DNA from: an uncultured Ruminococcus sp.
Lineage (GTDB): Bacteria > Bacillota > Clostridia > Oscillospirales > CAG-272
Length of the DNA: 35,267 bases
Direction: 5' to 3'
Assembly: GCA_902779285.1 (NCBI GenBank)
Contig: CACZAZ010000014.1
Coordinates: 1 to 35,267, forward strand
The notes beneath the pieces were generated by a model. It searched no databases, was not told the origin of the DNA, and worked only from the letters and a program-made list of their open reading frames with translations. Positions 6,832-16,195 of this stretch are shown here, one piece after another. A program made the position numbers and the translations under genes. The stretch's first letter is position 1. The number at the start of each line of letters is the position of its first letter.

Positions 6832-6838
6832 GTGAAAA

Positions 6839-9808
6839 TCAGATATCGTACTTCGACAGTATCTCGCTCGGCGTCTTGCGCAGCAGCCGCAAAACCGGCA
6901 GCGTGCCGCAGAGCGCGGAGATCGCGTAGAGCAATCCGAGCGCCCCGAGCGCCATCCAGAGCGGGTAGTAGAAGTATTCACCGATCAGGGGGGCTTTCGC
7001 CAGCCACGCCGAGATCAGAACCGACGAGAACAGATACCCGATGAGAACGGTCAGCGACGTGACGGCGAGCGACTCGACGAAGAAGCGGAAGACCAGGTTC
7101 TTTTTCGAGACGCCGATCGCGCGGCAGATCCCGATCTCGCGGATCCGTCCCATCAGCGACGCCCGCATCATCAGGTACATACAGAGCGACATGACCGCGA
7201 TGAAGACGGCGAGTTCAATCGCGTTGGCGATAATACCGGCTCTCTCCGTCTCCAGCGCCTCCTGCCGGAAGTCGTCGGGGGTGTAGAGCGGAGCGGTCCA
7301 ATCGTCGATAACGCTGTTCTGATCCGAAAGAAGCTCGCGGTAGTGGTCTCCGAGCGCTTCTTCGATCTTGGCGACGGTCTTGGCGGGATCGCTCGTCAGG
7401 ATGGTCATATAGGTCACGTCCGGTATGACCGCCTCCCCGGCTTTGACGAAGCTCGCAGCGTCCGACTTGTTCCAACGGTATTCGCGTTCGAGCGCCGTCG
7501 TCTTGCCCGCGCGCGAGAAGACCGCCTCCGCCTCGGCGTCGTTCAGCAGATAGCCGATCCGGGAGGGACCCTGCTTGTTCGTGTCAAAACTGTCGCGGTA
7601 CAGTTCGTAATAGACGTCGTTGAGTTCTTCGCGGCGCGCCTGATAGAGGATAGACATTCCCGGGTCGCCCTGCGCCCCCGCCCAATCGCGCAATTCGTCC
7701 TCGGTGGGATCGGCTGTGCCGGGGTTGGCTTCGCGCCAGAGCAAACGGTAGGCGAGCAGTATCTGCGCGTCGGAGACCTTTCCTTCGTTCTGCGCCGCCC
7801 AAAAGATCGCTTCGGGACGGGCGCCTATTCTCCAGAGCGCGGTCGGACAGTCGTACGTACCGAAGATCGAGACCTTTTCGGCAAGGTATTCTTCAAAGTG
7901 CGAGAGAAAGGTCTCCGCGCCCTCATAGGTCACGGGATAGTTCAGCGTCGGACTCGCGCCGTAGCGTGAAAGACACCAATCGGAATACGGCTCTCCGAGA
8001 CCCCTGATCACGCGGTCGACGGTGAACTCCTTGCCGTTGATAAAGACCCGGCTCCCGACGTCGGGCGGGACGTCGCCGTCGTCAAGACCCTGTTCGTAGG
8101 GACGGATGATGGTGACGAAACCGTCGGCGGGCGCCGGGGTCCCCTCAAACGACGACGCGGTGTAGAAGTTCATATTGCTCATTTCCATCACGCGGGCGTT
8201 CGAGAGGAAGACCTCGCGGTCGTTCCCCGACACGACCCCGGCGATCCGGAAGCCCCAGTTCGAGGAGCCGAGACCGATCAGGTCCTCGTATTCCTTCATA
8301 TAGCCGACCGTCGCCGATTTGAGCAGCGTTTTCGCGGCGGCTTCGGTGATCAGCGCGTCGTTCTCACCGAGGTTTTCGTTTTTCCCGGCGAGCAGCGTCC
8401 GGTTCGCGGCGGCGGAGCGCAGGAGGACCACGCCGGTCGTCATAAAAGCGTTCGCGGACAGACGGAGCCCGTACCCCCCTTCGTTGAAGGTCTCGAAGTT
8501 CCCGAGGGCAAACGAGAACGTCCGCTCGTTATTGGGGCGCGTGAACGCGACCTGTCGGTAAACGACCCCGTCTTCCTCTCCCAAAGAGGAGAGGAAGGCG
8601 GAGGAGATCTCGTCGCCCGCGTAGGCGTAGATCACGCGGTGATGGTAGGTCCCGTCCACGTCGGAGAGTTTCTTGACGAACACGCCGAGCGACGCCGTCA
8701 TAAAGACCACGACGGCGGCGAAGAGCATCAGCGCGCCGCGAAGCACCTTCCGTCCGCGTCTCTGCTTTCCGAGATTGGTGCGGACGCCGCTCTTCCACGC
8801 GTCGAAGAAGCCGAAGAGCCGTCCGGGGCGGGCTCCCTTGACCGGCTTGATCGCGGAAAGGTCGGGCAGATCGTCGGCTTGATCCGCGTTCCCGCCCGTT
8901 TTGGGCGCGGCGCCGTTTACGAGCCGCACCTCGCTCGATTCGTCGAGGACGCTGACGTTCTGCGAGTCGATCTTGAGATAGACGCGCCCGTTCTGCGCCC
9001 TTACCAGCCGGAGTTTGACGTCCGGGGCGGGGGCGTCGCCGTACAGATCGAGTTTCACGCCGCCGTCGGAGAGGGTCTTGTGCGGAAGTTCACCGAGATA
9101 AACGGCGTTTTTGTCGCGCACCGAGAAGCCCTCGGTCGGGACGTTTTCGCGGTCGGAGACCACCTTGCCGTCCGAGAGCTCGATCACCCGGTCGGAGAAC
9201 GCCGAGACCAGGTTTTCTTCGTGCGTGACGAGCAGAACGAGACGGTCGCGCGAGATGGCTTTCAGCAGCCGCATCACGTGCAGGGTGTTCTGTTCGTCGA
9301 GGTTCCCGGTCGGCTCGTCCGCGAGGATGACCGGGGGATTCTTCACGATCGCCCGCGCGATCGCGATGCGCTGTTGCTGACCGCCCGAGAGGGTATCGGG
9401 GAGCCGGGAGGCGAAACGGTCCATCCCGACCGCGCGGAGGGCGGCTATGACCTGCGTTTCAATGAACTCCCGGTCGGAGACGCCGAGAAGACGCAGCGCG
9501 TCCGCGACGTTCTCGCGGCAGGTCTGCTCCCGGTTCAGAAGATAGTTCTGGAAGATATAGCCCACCGAACGGTTGCGCAGGGCGTCGTTCGAGACGGTCA
9601 TCTTCTCGCCGTTGATCTCGACCGAGCCGCTTTGCACGCGGTCAAGACCGCCGACGACGTTCAGTAGCGTGGTCTTGCCGCAGCCGCTGCGTCCGAAGAT
9701 CGCGACCATCCCGGAGGCGGGAAGATCGAGCGTGACGTCGTTTATGACGTGAATGGCGTTTTGTTTGCCGCGGTTGAAGGTCTTGTCAAGACGTTTGATC
9801 GAGATCAT
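6839..9808 (-). CDS. ABC transporter ATPase-permease fusion (MacB/FtsX type), long partner
   Basis: This encodes 989 residues. The ATPase domain occupies residues 1-220: Walker A GRSGCGKT 39-46, Q-loop Q87, signature LSGGQ 140-144, Walker B ILADEP 161-166, switch His196. A linker leads to one transmembrane helix (about 357-378). A large extracytoplasmic domain of over 450 residues follows, then three C-terminal helices with the FtsX-like segment REIGICRAIGVSKK, ending LRKTPSEILSKYDI. This is the MacB-like mechanotransmission architecture: ATP hydrolysis moves an external domain rather than passing substrate through the membrane. The start overlaps the stop of the partner gene by ATGA. The pair probably acts as a heterodimer exporting or extracting a lipoprotein, peptide or antibiotic. 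Confidence 0.9.
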   Translation of the reverse strand: MISIKRLDKTFNRGKQNAIHVINDVTLDLPASGMVAIFGRSGCGKTTLLNVVGGLDRVQSGSVEINGEKMTVSNDALRNRSVGYIFQNYLLNREQTCRENVADALRLLGVSDREFIETQVIAALRAVGMDRFASRLPDTLSGGQQQRIAIARAIVKNPPVILADEPTGNLDEQNTLHVMRLLKAISRDRLVLLVTHEENLVSAFSDRVIELSDGKVVSDRENVPTEGFSVRDKNAVYLGELPHKTLSDGGVKLDLYGDAPAPDVKLRLVRAQNGRVYLKIDSQNVSVLDESSEVRLVNGAAPKTGGNADQADDLPDLSAIKPVKGARPGRLFGFFDAWKSGVRTNLGKQRRGRKVLRGALMLFAAVVVFMTASLGVFVKKLSDVDGTYHHRVIYAYAGDEISSAFLSSLGEEDGVVYRQVAFTRPNNERTFSFALGNFETFNEGGYGLRLSANAFMTTGVVLLRSAAANRTLLAGKNENLGENDALITEAAAKTLLKSATVGYMKEYEDLIGLGSSNWGFRIAGVVSGNDREVFLSNARVMEMSNMNFYTASSFEGTPAPADGFVTIIRPYEQGLDDGDVPPDVGSRVFINGKEFTVDRVIRGLGEPYSDWCLSRYGASPTLNYPVTYEGAETFLSHFEEYLAEKVSIFGTYDCPTALWRIGARPEAIFWAAQNEGKVSDAQILLAYRLLWREANPGTADPTEDELRDWAGAQGDPGMSILYQARREELNDVYYELYRDSFDTNKQGPSRIGYLLNDAEAEAVFSRAGKTTALEREYRWNKSDAASFVKAGEAVIPDVTYMTILTSDPAKTVAKIEEALGDHYRELLSDQNSVIDDWTAPLYTPDDFRQEALETERAGIIANAIELAVFIAVMSLCMYLMMRASLMGRIREIGICRAIGVSKKNLVFRFFVESLAVTSLTVLIGYLFSSVLISAWLAKAPLIGEYFYYPLWMALGALGLLYAISALCGTLPVLRLLRKTPSEILSKYDI

Positions 9809-12048
9809 GCCGCGTCACCCCCTTTCAGGGCGGATTTGACGCTCGCCTTGAAGAGACGCTTGATCTGCCGGCGCGTCGAGCGCAGGGTGAGCGAGAGCAT
9901 CCCGACCGCGATCAGAACGATCTGCCACGGCTCGGGGAAGCGGAACAGCCCGTTGAGTTCGGGCGTCCGGAAAATGAAGAACACGGCGACGGCGGCGAGC
10001 AGGAACGCCGGGATCAGGGAGAGCAGCATCCTGACGTACATCCCGATCCGGATCACCCTGACCGGGATCCCCATACTTCGCATGATCGAGGCGTCGCCGC
10101 GGAAGGCGTCGATCGACCGTCCGCAGCAGAGCGAGACGAAGAAGGCGAAGAAAAGCAGGGCGAAGAACCAGAGCAAAAGCGAGAGGATGAAGAAAAACGA
10201 ATTGAGGATCATGTCGAGCGCGTCGGGCGAATAGGTGGCGTCGGACTTGACGGCGAGATAGCCGTCGGCGTTGATCCCCTTGATCGCGCTTTTCGCCTCG
10301 CGGTCGGAATCGAAGAACAGCGACGCCTGCCGGTACAGATCGTCCTCGACCGTGTCGCAGACCGTGACGAAGAGGTCGGGCGAGACCGAGAGCCGCCCGC
10401 CGGGATCCCCCCCGTCGGACGCAAGGATCGCGCCGTTCAGGTCGCAGTTCCACGGGACCGAGGATTTGTAACCGACCGCCGACAAAAGGATCTCCACGTC
10501 CTCGGGATCGGCGGCGGAGCCGCGGAAACTTTCGAGTCCGGCGGCGGCTGCTGTCGGCAGGACGACGGTGTTCGCGGGGAGCGAGGGATCGACCCGGATA
10601 TATTCGTCGCTCCACGATAGAGTATAGGACCCTCCGACGCCGCCGGTCGCCTCCAGCCGGAAGCCGAGCGCCTGATTTGCAAGCAGGGCGTACGCCGAAA
10701 GGAACCGGAACCCCTCGTCGGTGAGCAGGATCTCGGCGTTCTTGGTATTGTCGATAAAATAGGTGATCCCGGTGACGGTGAGAGAAAGCGAGGTCATCCC
10801 GATCCGCGCCTCGAAAACGTTCGATTCGATCGATTTCTTTCCGAAATAAGCAGCGGCGGAGATCGGAAGATACAGATGCGCTTCAAACGTCCCCGCGGGC
10901 GCGCGCCCGATCTTCGGGGCGCGGTCTCCGTTTTCCGAGAAGACGTAGGTAAACTCAACGTTGGAATCCCAATCCCAGAAGGAATAGCTCTGGTCGTAGA
11001 GATAATCGTAGCGGACGGCTCCGGTCGCGCCGAATTTGCCGGCGAGGGCGGAGAGATCCGCGTTTCTGACGGGCTCTCCCGTGCGCGTGACCACGACCGC
11101 CCGCCCGTCGATATGCCGGAACATATAGGACGGTTTGAGCAGATCCCACGCGCTCCCGGTAAGAGACGTGACGAGCGAGACCGCGACGGTCCCGATCAGC
11201 AAAAGAAAGCAGAGGAAGACCGAGAGTTTCGGCGTGGCGCGGAACATGGTCGCGCCGAGCAGGACGCCGTTCCCGACGCCGTCGGTCCTGCCCCCCGAAC
11301 GCTTCCGGCTTGCCGGGTTTTCCGCGATTTCCGCCTTCTCCGCCGCGGGAGTATCGATCGGCGTCGGGGCGGCGATGATCTGATCCGATTCGATCGCGCC
11401 GTCGTAGACGCGGACGTGCCGGGTCGCGTATTCCTCGACCTGCTCGAAATTGTGGGTCACGACGATCAGCAGTTTGTCGCGCGACACCTCCCGGAGCAGG
11501 GAGATGATCTCGCGCGAGGTCTCGGCGTCGAGGTTGCCGGTCGGCTCGTCGGCTAAAATGATCGGGCTGTCCTTGGCGAGCGCGCGGGCGATGACCGTCC
11601 GCTGTTTCTGCCCGCCCGAGAGTTTGCTGCCCTTGTGTTTCAGGTGCGCTTTCATCCCGACCCGCTCGAGCAGTTCGACCGCCCGCCGCCGCCGTTCGCG
11701 CCTGTCGGGAATGTGCATCAGGGCGAGTTCGACGTTCTCCAGCACCGTGTAACTGTCGATAATGTTGTAGTCCTGAAAGACGAAGGAGATATACTTTTCG
11801 CGGTATTTCTCCCAATCGGGCTGGCGGTAGTGCGACGTGGGGTTCCCCTCGATCAGAAGTTCGCCCTCCTCGTAGGTGTCCATCCCGCTGATGACGTTCA
11901 GCAGCGTCGATTTACCCGAGCCGCTGCGCCCGGTGATCGCGACGAACTCGCCGCGCTCGAACGAGAGGTCGACGCCCCGGATGCCCACCGTGACGTTGCC
12001 CTCGGATACGTAGATCTTTCCGATCCCCCGTAATTGTAAAAATGCCAT
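9805..12048 (-). CDS. ABC transporter ATPase-permease fusion, short partner
   Basis: This encodes 747 residues. The ATPase domain has Walker A GRSGSGKST 40-48, signature LSGGQ 143-147, Walker B IILADEP 163-169 and switch His199. After a linker, one helix lies at about residues 275-295. An extracytoplasmic domain of roughly 310 residues follows, then three helices near the C-terminus beginning LNSFFFILSLLLWFFALLFF. It ends in a basic tail. The architecture matches the downstream 989-residue protein but with a much smaller external domain, so the two are likely non-identical halves of one complex. The ATG has AAAGGA a few bases before it. It lies 56 bases downstream of uvrB in the same direction; a small hairpin (12075-12089) occupies the gap. 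Confidence 0.88.
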   Translation of the reverse strand: MAFLQLRGIGKIYVSEGNVTVGIRGVDLSFERGEFVAITGRSGSGKSTLLNVISGMDTYEEGELLIEGNPTSHYRQPDWEKYREKYISFVFQDYNIIDSYTVLENVELALMHIPDRRERRRRAVELLERVGMKAHLKHKGSKLSGGQKQRTVIARALAKDSPIILADEPTGNLDAETSREIISLLREVSRDKLLIVVTHNFEQVEEYATRHVRVYDGAIESDQIIAAPTPIDTPAAEKAEIAENPASRKRSGGRTDGVGNGVLLGATMFRATPKLSVFLCFLLLIGTVAVSLVTSLTGSAWDLLKPSYMFRHIDGRAVVVTRTGEPVRNADLSALAGKFGATGAVRYDYLYDQSYSFWDWDSNVEFTYVFSENGDRAPKIGRAPAGTFEAHLYLPISAAAYFGKKSIESNVFEARIGMTSLSLTVTGITYFIDNTKNAEILLTDEGFRFLSAYALLANQALGFRLEATGGVGGSYTLSWSDEYIRVDPSLPANTVVLPTAAAAGLESFRGSAADPEDVEILLSAVGYKSSVPWNCDLNGAILASDGGDPGGRLSVSPDLFVTVCDTVEDDLYRQASLFFDSDREAKSAIKGINADGYLAVKSDATYSPDALDMILNSFFFILSLLLWFFALLFFAFFVSLCCGRSIDAFRGDASIMRSMGIPVRVIRIGMYVRMLLSLIPAFLLAAVAVFFIFRTPELNGLFRFPEPWQIVLIAVGMLSLTLRSTRRQIKRLFKASVKSALKGGDAA

Positions 12049-12104
12049 AAGAGTCCTTTCTTTCGCGTGACGAACGGGCGGATCGCCCGATATGGATTTG
12101 CGGT

Positions 12105-14051
12105 TTATTTCGTCTCGCGCAGAGCGCGGATCTTGTCGCGCAGGTACGCGGCGGTCTCGAAATCGAGGCGAGACGCCGCGTCCTTCATTTCGCTCGTCAA
12201 GGTCGCGATCAACTTGTCCTTTTCCTTCGCGGTCATCTTCTTCTTCGCGCCGGGGAGTTTGCCGAGCGGGGAGTCCTCCGCCGCCCGCCGGCTGATCTCG
12301 ATGACCTCGCGCACCTTCTTCGACGACTGGATCTTCCGCCGCCGGTTGGTCTCGTCGATCGCGGCTTTCATCGAGCGGGTGACCGTGTCGGCGTACATCA
12401 CGACCCGCCCGTTGACGTTGCGCGCCGCCCGCCCGATCGTCTGGATCAGCGAGGTCTCGGAGCGGAGCAGCCCCTCCTTGTCGGCGTCGAGTATGGCGAC
12501 GAGCGACACTTCGGGGATGTCCAGCCCCTCGCGGAGCAGGTTGATCCCGACCAGCACGTCGAACACCCCGAGCCGGAGGTCGCGGATGATCTCCATTCGC
12601 TCGATGGTCTCGACGTTGTGGTGGATATAGCGGACGCGGATGCCGTGGGTCGAAAAGTAGTCGGTCAGGTCCTCCGCCATCTTGGTCGTCAGCGTCGTGA
12701 CCAGCACCTTGCCGCCCTCGCCCACCGTGCGCTTGATCTCTCCGATCAGGTCGTCCACCTGCCCCTCGATGGGACGGACGAAGATCTCGGGATCGATCAG
12801 CCCCGTCGGACGGATGATCTGTTCGACCACGGCGGTCGAATGCTCGCGTTCGTATTCGGCGGGGGTCGCGCTGACGAAGATCGTCTGCCCGATCTTGGAT
12901 TCGAATTCCGGGAACTTCAGGGGGCGGTTATCGTACGCGGACGGGAGCCGGAAACCGTAATCGACGAGATTCTTCTTTCTCGCGGTATCGCCGCCGCTCA
13001 TCCCCCGCACCTGGGGGATCGTGACGTGCGACTCGTCGACGAAGAAAAGAAAATCGTTCGGAAAGTAGTCGAGCAGAGTATAGGGCATCGACCCCGGCTC
13101 TCTCCCCGAGAGGACGCGCGAATAGTTCTCGATCCCCGAGCAGAAGCCGACCTCGCGCAGCATTTCAAGGTCGTATTTGGTGCGTTCCTCGATCCGCTGG
13201 GCTTCGAGCAGTTTGTTTTGGCTCTTGAACCATTCGACCCGCTCGACCATCTCGGCTTCGATCTCCTCGAGCGCCTTTTCGCGGCGGTCGCCCGACACGG
13301 CGTAGTGGCTGGCGGGGAAGATCGCGGCGTACTCGAGCCCCCGGATCAATTCGCCCGTCAGGACGTTGATCTCGGAGATCCGGTCCACCACGTCGTCGAA
13401 AAACTCGACCCGCACCGCCTTCTCTCCCGACGAAGCGGGGAAGATCTCGACCACGTCGCCCCGCACCCGGAACTTGCTGCGGACGAAGTTGATATCGTTG
13501 CGCTCGTAGTTGATCGAGACCAGACGCGCGATCAGGTCCTCTCGCCGGAGCCGCTGTCCCGCGCGCACCGAAACGAGCAGTCCCTCGTATTCCTCGGGAT
13601 CGCCGAGCGAATAGATGCACGAGACGCTCGATACGATAATGACGTCGCGGCGCTCGAAAAGCGAGGAGGTCGCGCTGTGACGAAGCTTGTCGATATCGTC
13701 GTTGATCAGCGCGTCCTTCTCGATATACATATCTTTGCCCGGGATGTACGCCTCGGGCTGGTAGTAATCGTAGTAGGAAACGAAATACCCCACCGCGTTG
13801 TCGGGGAAGAACTCGCGCATCTCGGAGCAGACCTGCGCCGCGAGCGTCTTGTTGGGCTCGAGGATCAGGGTGGGACGGTTGCAGCGGGCGATGACGTTCG
13901 CCATGGTGAAGGTCTTGCCCGACCCGGTCACGCCGAGCAGGGTCTGCATCCGTTCCCCCCGTTCGATCCCCTCGCACAGCCGTTCGATCGCCTCGGGCTG
14001 ATCGCCGGTCGGGGTAAAGTCGCTTTTCAGTTTGAAGGGAGCGTATTCCAT
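12105..14051 (-). CDS. uvrB: excinuclease ABC subunit B
   Basis: This encodes 648 residues, close to the usual 655-670. UvrB verifies DNA damage and recruits UvrC in nucleotide excision repair. Walker A GVTGSGKT is at 40-47. The damage-probing beta-hairpin [19 protein letters not shown] runs from residue 89. The helicase DESH box is at 339-342. The later helicase motifs include [20 protein letters not shown] and [13 protein letters not shown] domain closes the protein ([18 protein letters not shown]). It starts 2 bases after the stop of the deacetylase gene, so it is in the same operon. uvrA, its usual neighbour, is not in this window. Confidence 0.97.
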   Translation of the reverse strand: MEYAPFKLKSDFTPTGDQPEAIERLCEGIERGERMQTLLGVTGSGKTFTMANVIARCNRPTLILEPNKTLAAQVCSEMREFFPDNAVGYFVSYYDYYQPEAYIPGKDMYIEKDALINDDIDKLRHSATSSLFERRDVIIVSSVSCIYSLGDPEEYEGLLVSVRAGQRLRREDLIARLVSINYERNDINFVRSKFRVRGDVVEIFPASSGEKAVRVEFFDDVVDRISEINVLTGELIRGLEYAAIFPASHYAVSGDRREKALEEIEAEMVERVEWFKSQNKLLEAQRIEERTKYDLEMLREVGFCSGIENYSRVLSGREPGSMPYTLLDYFPNDFLFFVDESHVTIPQVRGMSGGDTARKKNLVDYGFRLPSAYDNRPLKFPEFESKIGQTIFVSATPAEYEREHSTAVVEQIIRPTGLIDPEIFVRPIEGQVDDLIGEIKRTVGEGGKVLVTTLTTKMAEDLTDYFSTHGIRVRYIHHNVETIERMEIIRDLRLGVFDVLVGINLLREGLDIPEVSLVAILDADKEGLLRSETSLIQTIGRAARNVNGRVVMYADTVTRSMKAAIDETNRRRKIQSSKKVREVIEISRRAAEDSPLGKLPGAKKKMTAKEKDKLIATLTSEMKDAASRLDFETAAYLRDKIRALRETK

Positions 14052-14053
14052 TT

Positions 14054-14857
14054 TTACGGCAGCGTGACGGTCTTGCCCGCCGGGATCGTGAAGATCTCCT
14101 TCTTGTCGCGTTCCACCCAGACGTCGATCGACGAGGGGTTATAGAGCGTCTTTTCGTCCGCCGACACGCGGACGCGACGGGTCGCCTCGATATAGTCGTA
14201 GATCTCGACGTTGGTCGCGTACCAGACCTGATCCAGCCCCGCGATCTTCGAGACCGTCTCCTCCATCTTCGCCCAATCTTCCTCGGTCTTGAACTCGTGC
14301 GAATGCCCCCAGATATAGAGCATCGGACGGATCCATTCGGAATCGAGGCGCGAAAGGAACTCCGCGATCGGTTTGTCCGCGTCGCGGTGGTGACAGGTCG
14401 GGTGCCATACGCGCCAGTCGTCGGGGAAGCCGAAGTTGAAGGTCGCCTTGGTCGTGCGCGAGTAGACGATGCCGCACGCCGTGAGCGCCCCGAGCACCCG
14501 GTCGTCGTAGTCGCCCGAGGGGTAGGACATCCCGACGACGGGGTAGCCGGTATACTTTTCAAGCTCGCTGCGGTCACGGATCAACTCGTTCAGAAGCGAC
14601 GACGCCGGCATTCTGGTCGGCCAGCCGTGATGGACGGTGTGGCAGGCGACCTCGTGTCCGATATAGCGGTCGACGAACGCCTTCTTTTCGCCCTCGTCGG
14701 TCATCTTTTCGAAGACCTGGGTGTTGATGTGGAAGGTCGCCTTCACGCCGTACTTGTTGAACAGTTCGATCAGGCGCGGGTCGTTTCTGCTCCCGTCGTC
14801 GTAACTGAAGGTGACGATCCGTTTTTTGCCTCCGGGATAAACGAGGAACTGAAGCAT
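14054..14857 (-). CDS. NodB-type polysaccharide deacetylase family protein
   Basis: This encodes 267 residues. Metal-dependent carbohydrate-deacetylase motifs are visible: SYDDG (residues 18-22, in place of the usual TFDDG, with D20/D21) and the HxxxH pair H73/H77. A motif-3-like segment YPSGDYDD follows, and a late IWGHSHEF supplies the catalytic His. There is no signal peptide or membrane helix, so the protein appears cytoplasmic, unlike typical peptidoglycan deacetylases. The substrate may be a small sugar derivative rather than the wall. The ATG has AAAGGA 9 bases before it and follows tldE by 18 bases. Confidence 0.82.
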   Translation of the reverse strand: MLQFLVYPGGKKRIVTFSYDDGSRNDPRLIELFNKYGVKATFHINTQVFEKMTDEGEKKAFVDRYIGHEVACHTVHHGWPTRMPASSLLNELIRDRSELEKYTGYPVVGMSYPSGDYDDRVLGALTACGIVYSRTTKATFNFGFPDDWRVWHPTCHHRDADKPIAEFLSRLDSEWIRPMLYIWGHSHEFKTEEDWAKMEETVSKIAGLDQVWYATNVEIYDYIEATRRVRVSADEKTLYNPSSIDVWVERDKKEIFTIPAGKTVTLP

Positions 14858-14875
14858 TTTGTTTTTCCTTTTCTG

Positions 14876-16177
14876 TTATTTTCCCGAGATCGTGACGCCG
14901 GAGAAGGCGGCGAAGGGAAGCGTCGAAGAACCGTCGGAGACGCGTTCTTTCGACGCGCCGGCAAACCGGAAGAGCATATCCGCGAGGTTGCCCGAGATCA
15001 TGGTCTCGCTGACCGCGTCCGCGATCTTCCCGTCCTTGATCCGGAAACTGTTTTTCGCAACGCCGGAGAAATCGCCGTTGTTCGCGGGACGGCCGCCCGA
15101 GAAGCGGTAGACGAACAGCCCGTCGTCGATCCCCGCGATCAACTCGTCGAGCGTCTTGTCCCCGGCGGGCATCGAGAGCCAGCCGGTCGCGGTGTTCTTC
15201 GAGCGGGGACAGCCCACCTTGTTCGAGACGTAGATCCCGGCGACGAAACTCTCGAGCACGCCGTTTTTGATGAGGTCGAAATCCTCGGTCAGATACCCGT
15301 CGGAGGTCAACTGCTGGGGCAGGACGACTGCGGGATCGTGCGGCGCGAGCGAGAGGGTGAAGTCGGGCGACGCGACCTCTTTGCCGAGTTTGTCGCGCCA
15401 TACGCTCGTCCCGTCGATCAGCGGCGTACCCGACGCGAAACTGCCGATCGCGCAGCGGAGCAGATCGCCGAGGCAGTCGGGCGCGAGGACCACCGTTCCC
15501 GTGAAACTGCCCTCGACCGGCACGGTGTCGATCTGTTTTTCCACGTCGGACAGCGCCCGCGCGATATCCCCCTGTTCGATCAGAGGGGTGTCGAGATCGG
15601 CGGTCTGATATCCCGCGCCCATAAACGAGGACGCTTTTCCGCCGCGGTGCGCCGAGAACATCAGCCCCACGCCGTAGGCGCCGTAGACCATGCGGAACAG
15701 GTTGCCGTTGGTGTCGGCGTAGACCGACTCGGTCTTCCCGTGGTCGCAGATCATCTGTTCCATCATGATCGTCGGATAGCGTTTTTCGATCTCCTCTTTC
15801 AGTTCCTTCGTCCGGGCGAAGAACTTTTCGGCGTCGGGCTCGGGCACGCCGGCGGTCAGTTCGCGTTCGCCCTGATCCTCCGCGATCCCGCGGGCGGGAT
15901 CGGGCTTGTCGGACTCGACGCTCGCCATACAGTCGGAGACGGCGCGGTCGATATCGGCGGGCTCGAAACTGTTCAGGGTGACGCTCCCCGTCCTGGTCTC
16001 ACGGAAGGCGGTCAGGGTCAGACTGCGGCTGAAGACGGTGCGGTAGAGCGAGAATTCGCCCCCGTCGATATTGAATTCGCGGTGTTCGGAAACCGAGGGT
16101 CTTGCCTGCGCGGCGTCGGCGCCGGCTTCTTTCAGTTTGGCGAGGCATTCCGCCGCCAGTTTTTTCAGATCGGTCAT
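14876..16177 (-). CDS. tldE: TldE/PmbA metalloprotease subunit
   Basis: This encodes 433 residues from the ATG at 16177. A GTG at 16183 is in frame but lies only two bases from the AAGGAGG site, while the ATG is 8 bases away, so the ATG is preferred. TldE (PmbA) pairs with TldD to form a protease that trims unfolded or modified peptides, as in microcin B17 maturation and CcdA degradation. As expected for the E subunit there is no HExxxH zinc site. Family features include the internal DGTSVWRDKLGKEVASPDFTL-like loop and the C-terminal segment VSETMISGNL. It lies 18 bases after tldD. Confidence 0.92.
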   Translation of the reverse strand: MTDLKKLAAECLAKLKEAGADAAQARPSVSEHREFNIDGGEFSLYRTVFSRSLTLTAFRETRTGSVTLNSFEPADIDRAVSDCMASVESDKPDPARGIAEDQGERELTAGVPEPDAEKFFARTKELKEEIEKRYPTIMMEQMICDHGKTESVYADTNGNLFRMVYGAYGVGLMFSAHRGGKASSFMGAGYQTADLDTPLIEQGDIARALSDVEKQIDTVPVEGSFTGTVVLAPDCLGDLLRCAIGSFASGTPLIDGTSVWRDKLGKEVASPDFTLSLAPHDPAVVLPQQLTSDGYLTEDFDLIKNGVLESFVAGIYVSNKVGCPRSKNTATGWLSMPAGDKTLDELIAGIDDGLFVYRFSGGRPANNGDFSGVAKNSFRIKDGKIADAVSETMISGNLADMLFRFAGASKERVSDGSSTLPFAAFSGVTISGK

Positions 16178-16195
16178 TTTCACGTCCTCCTTCTG

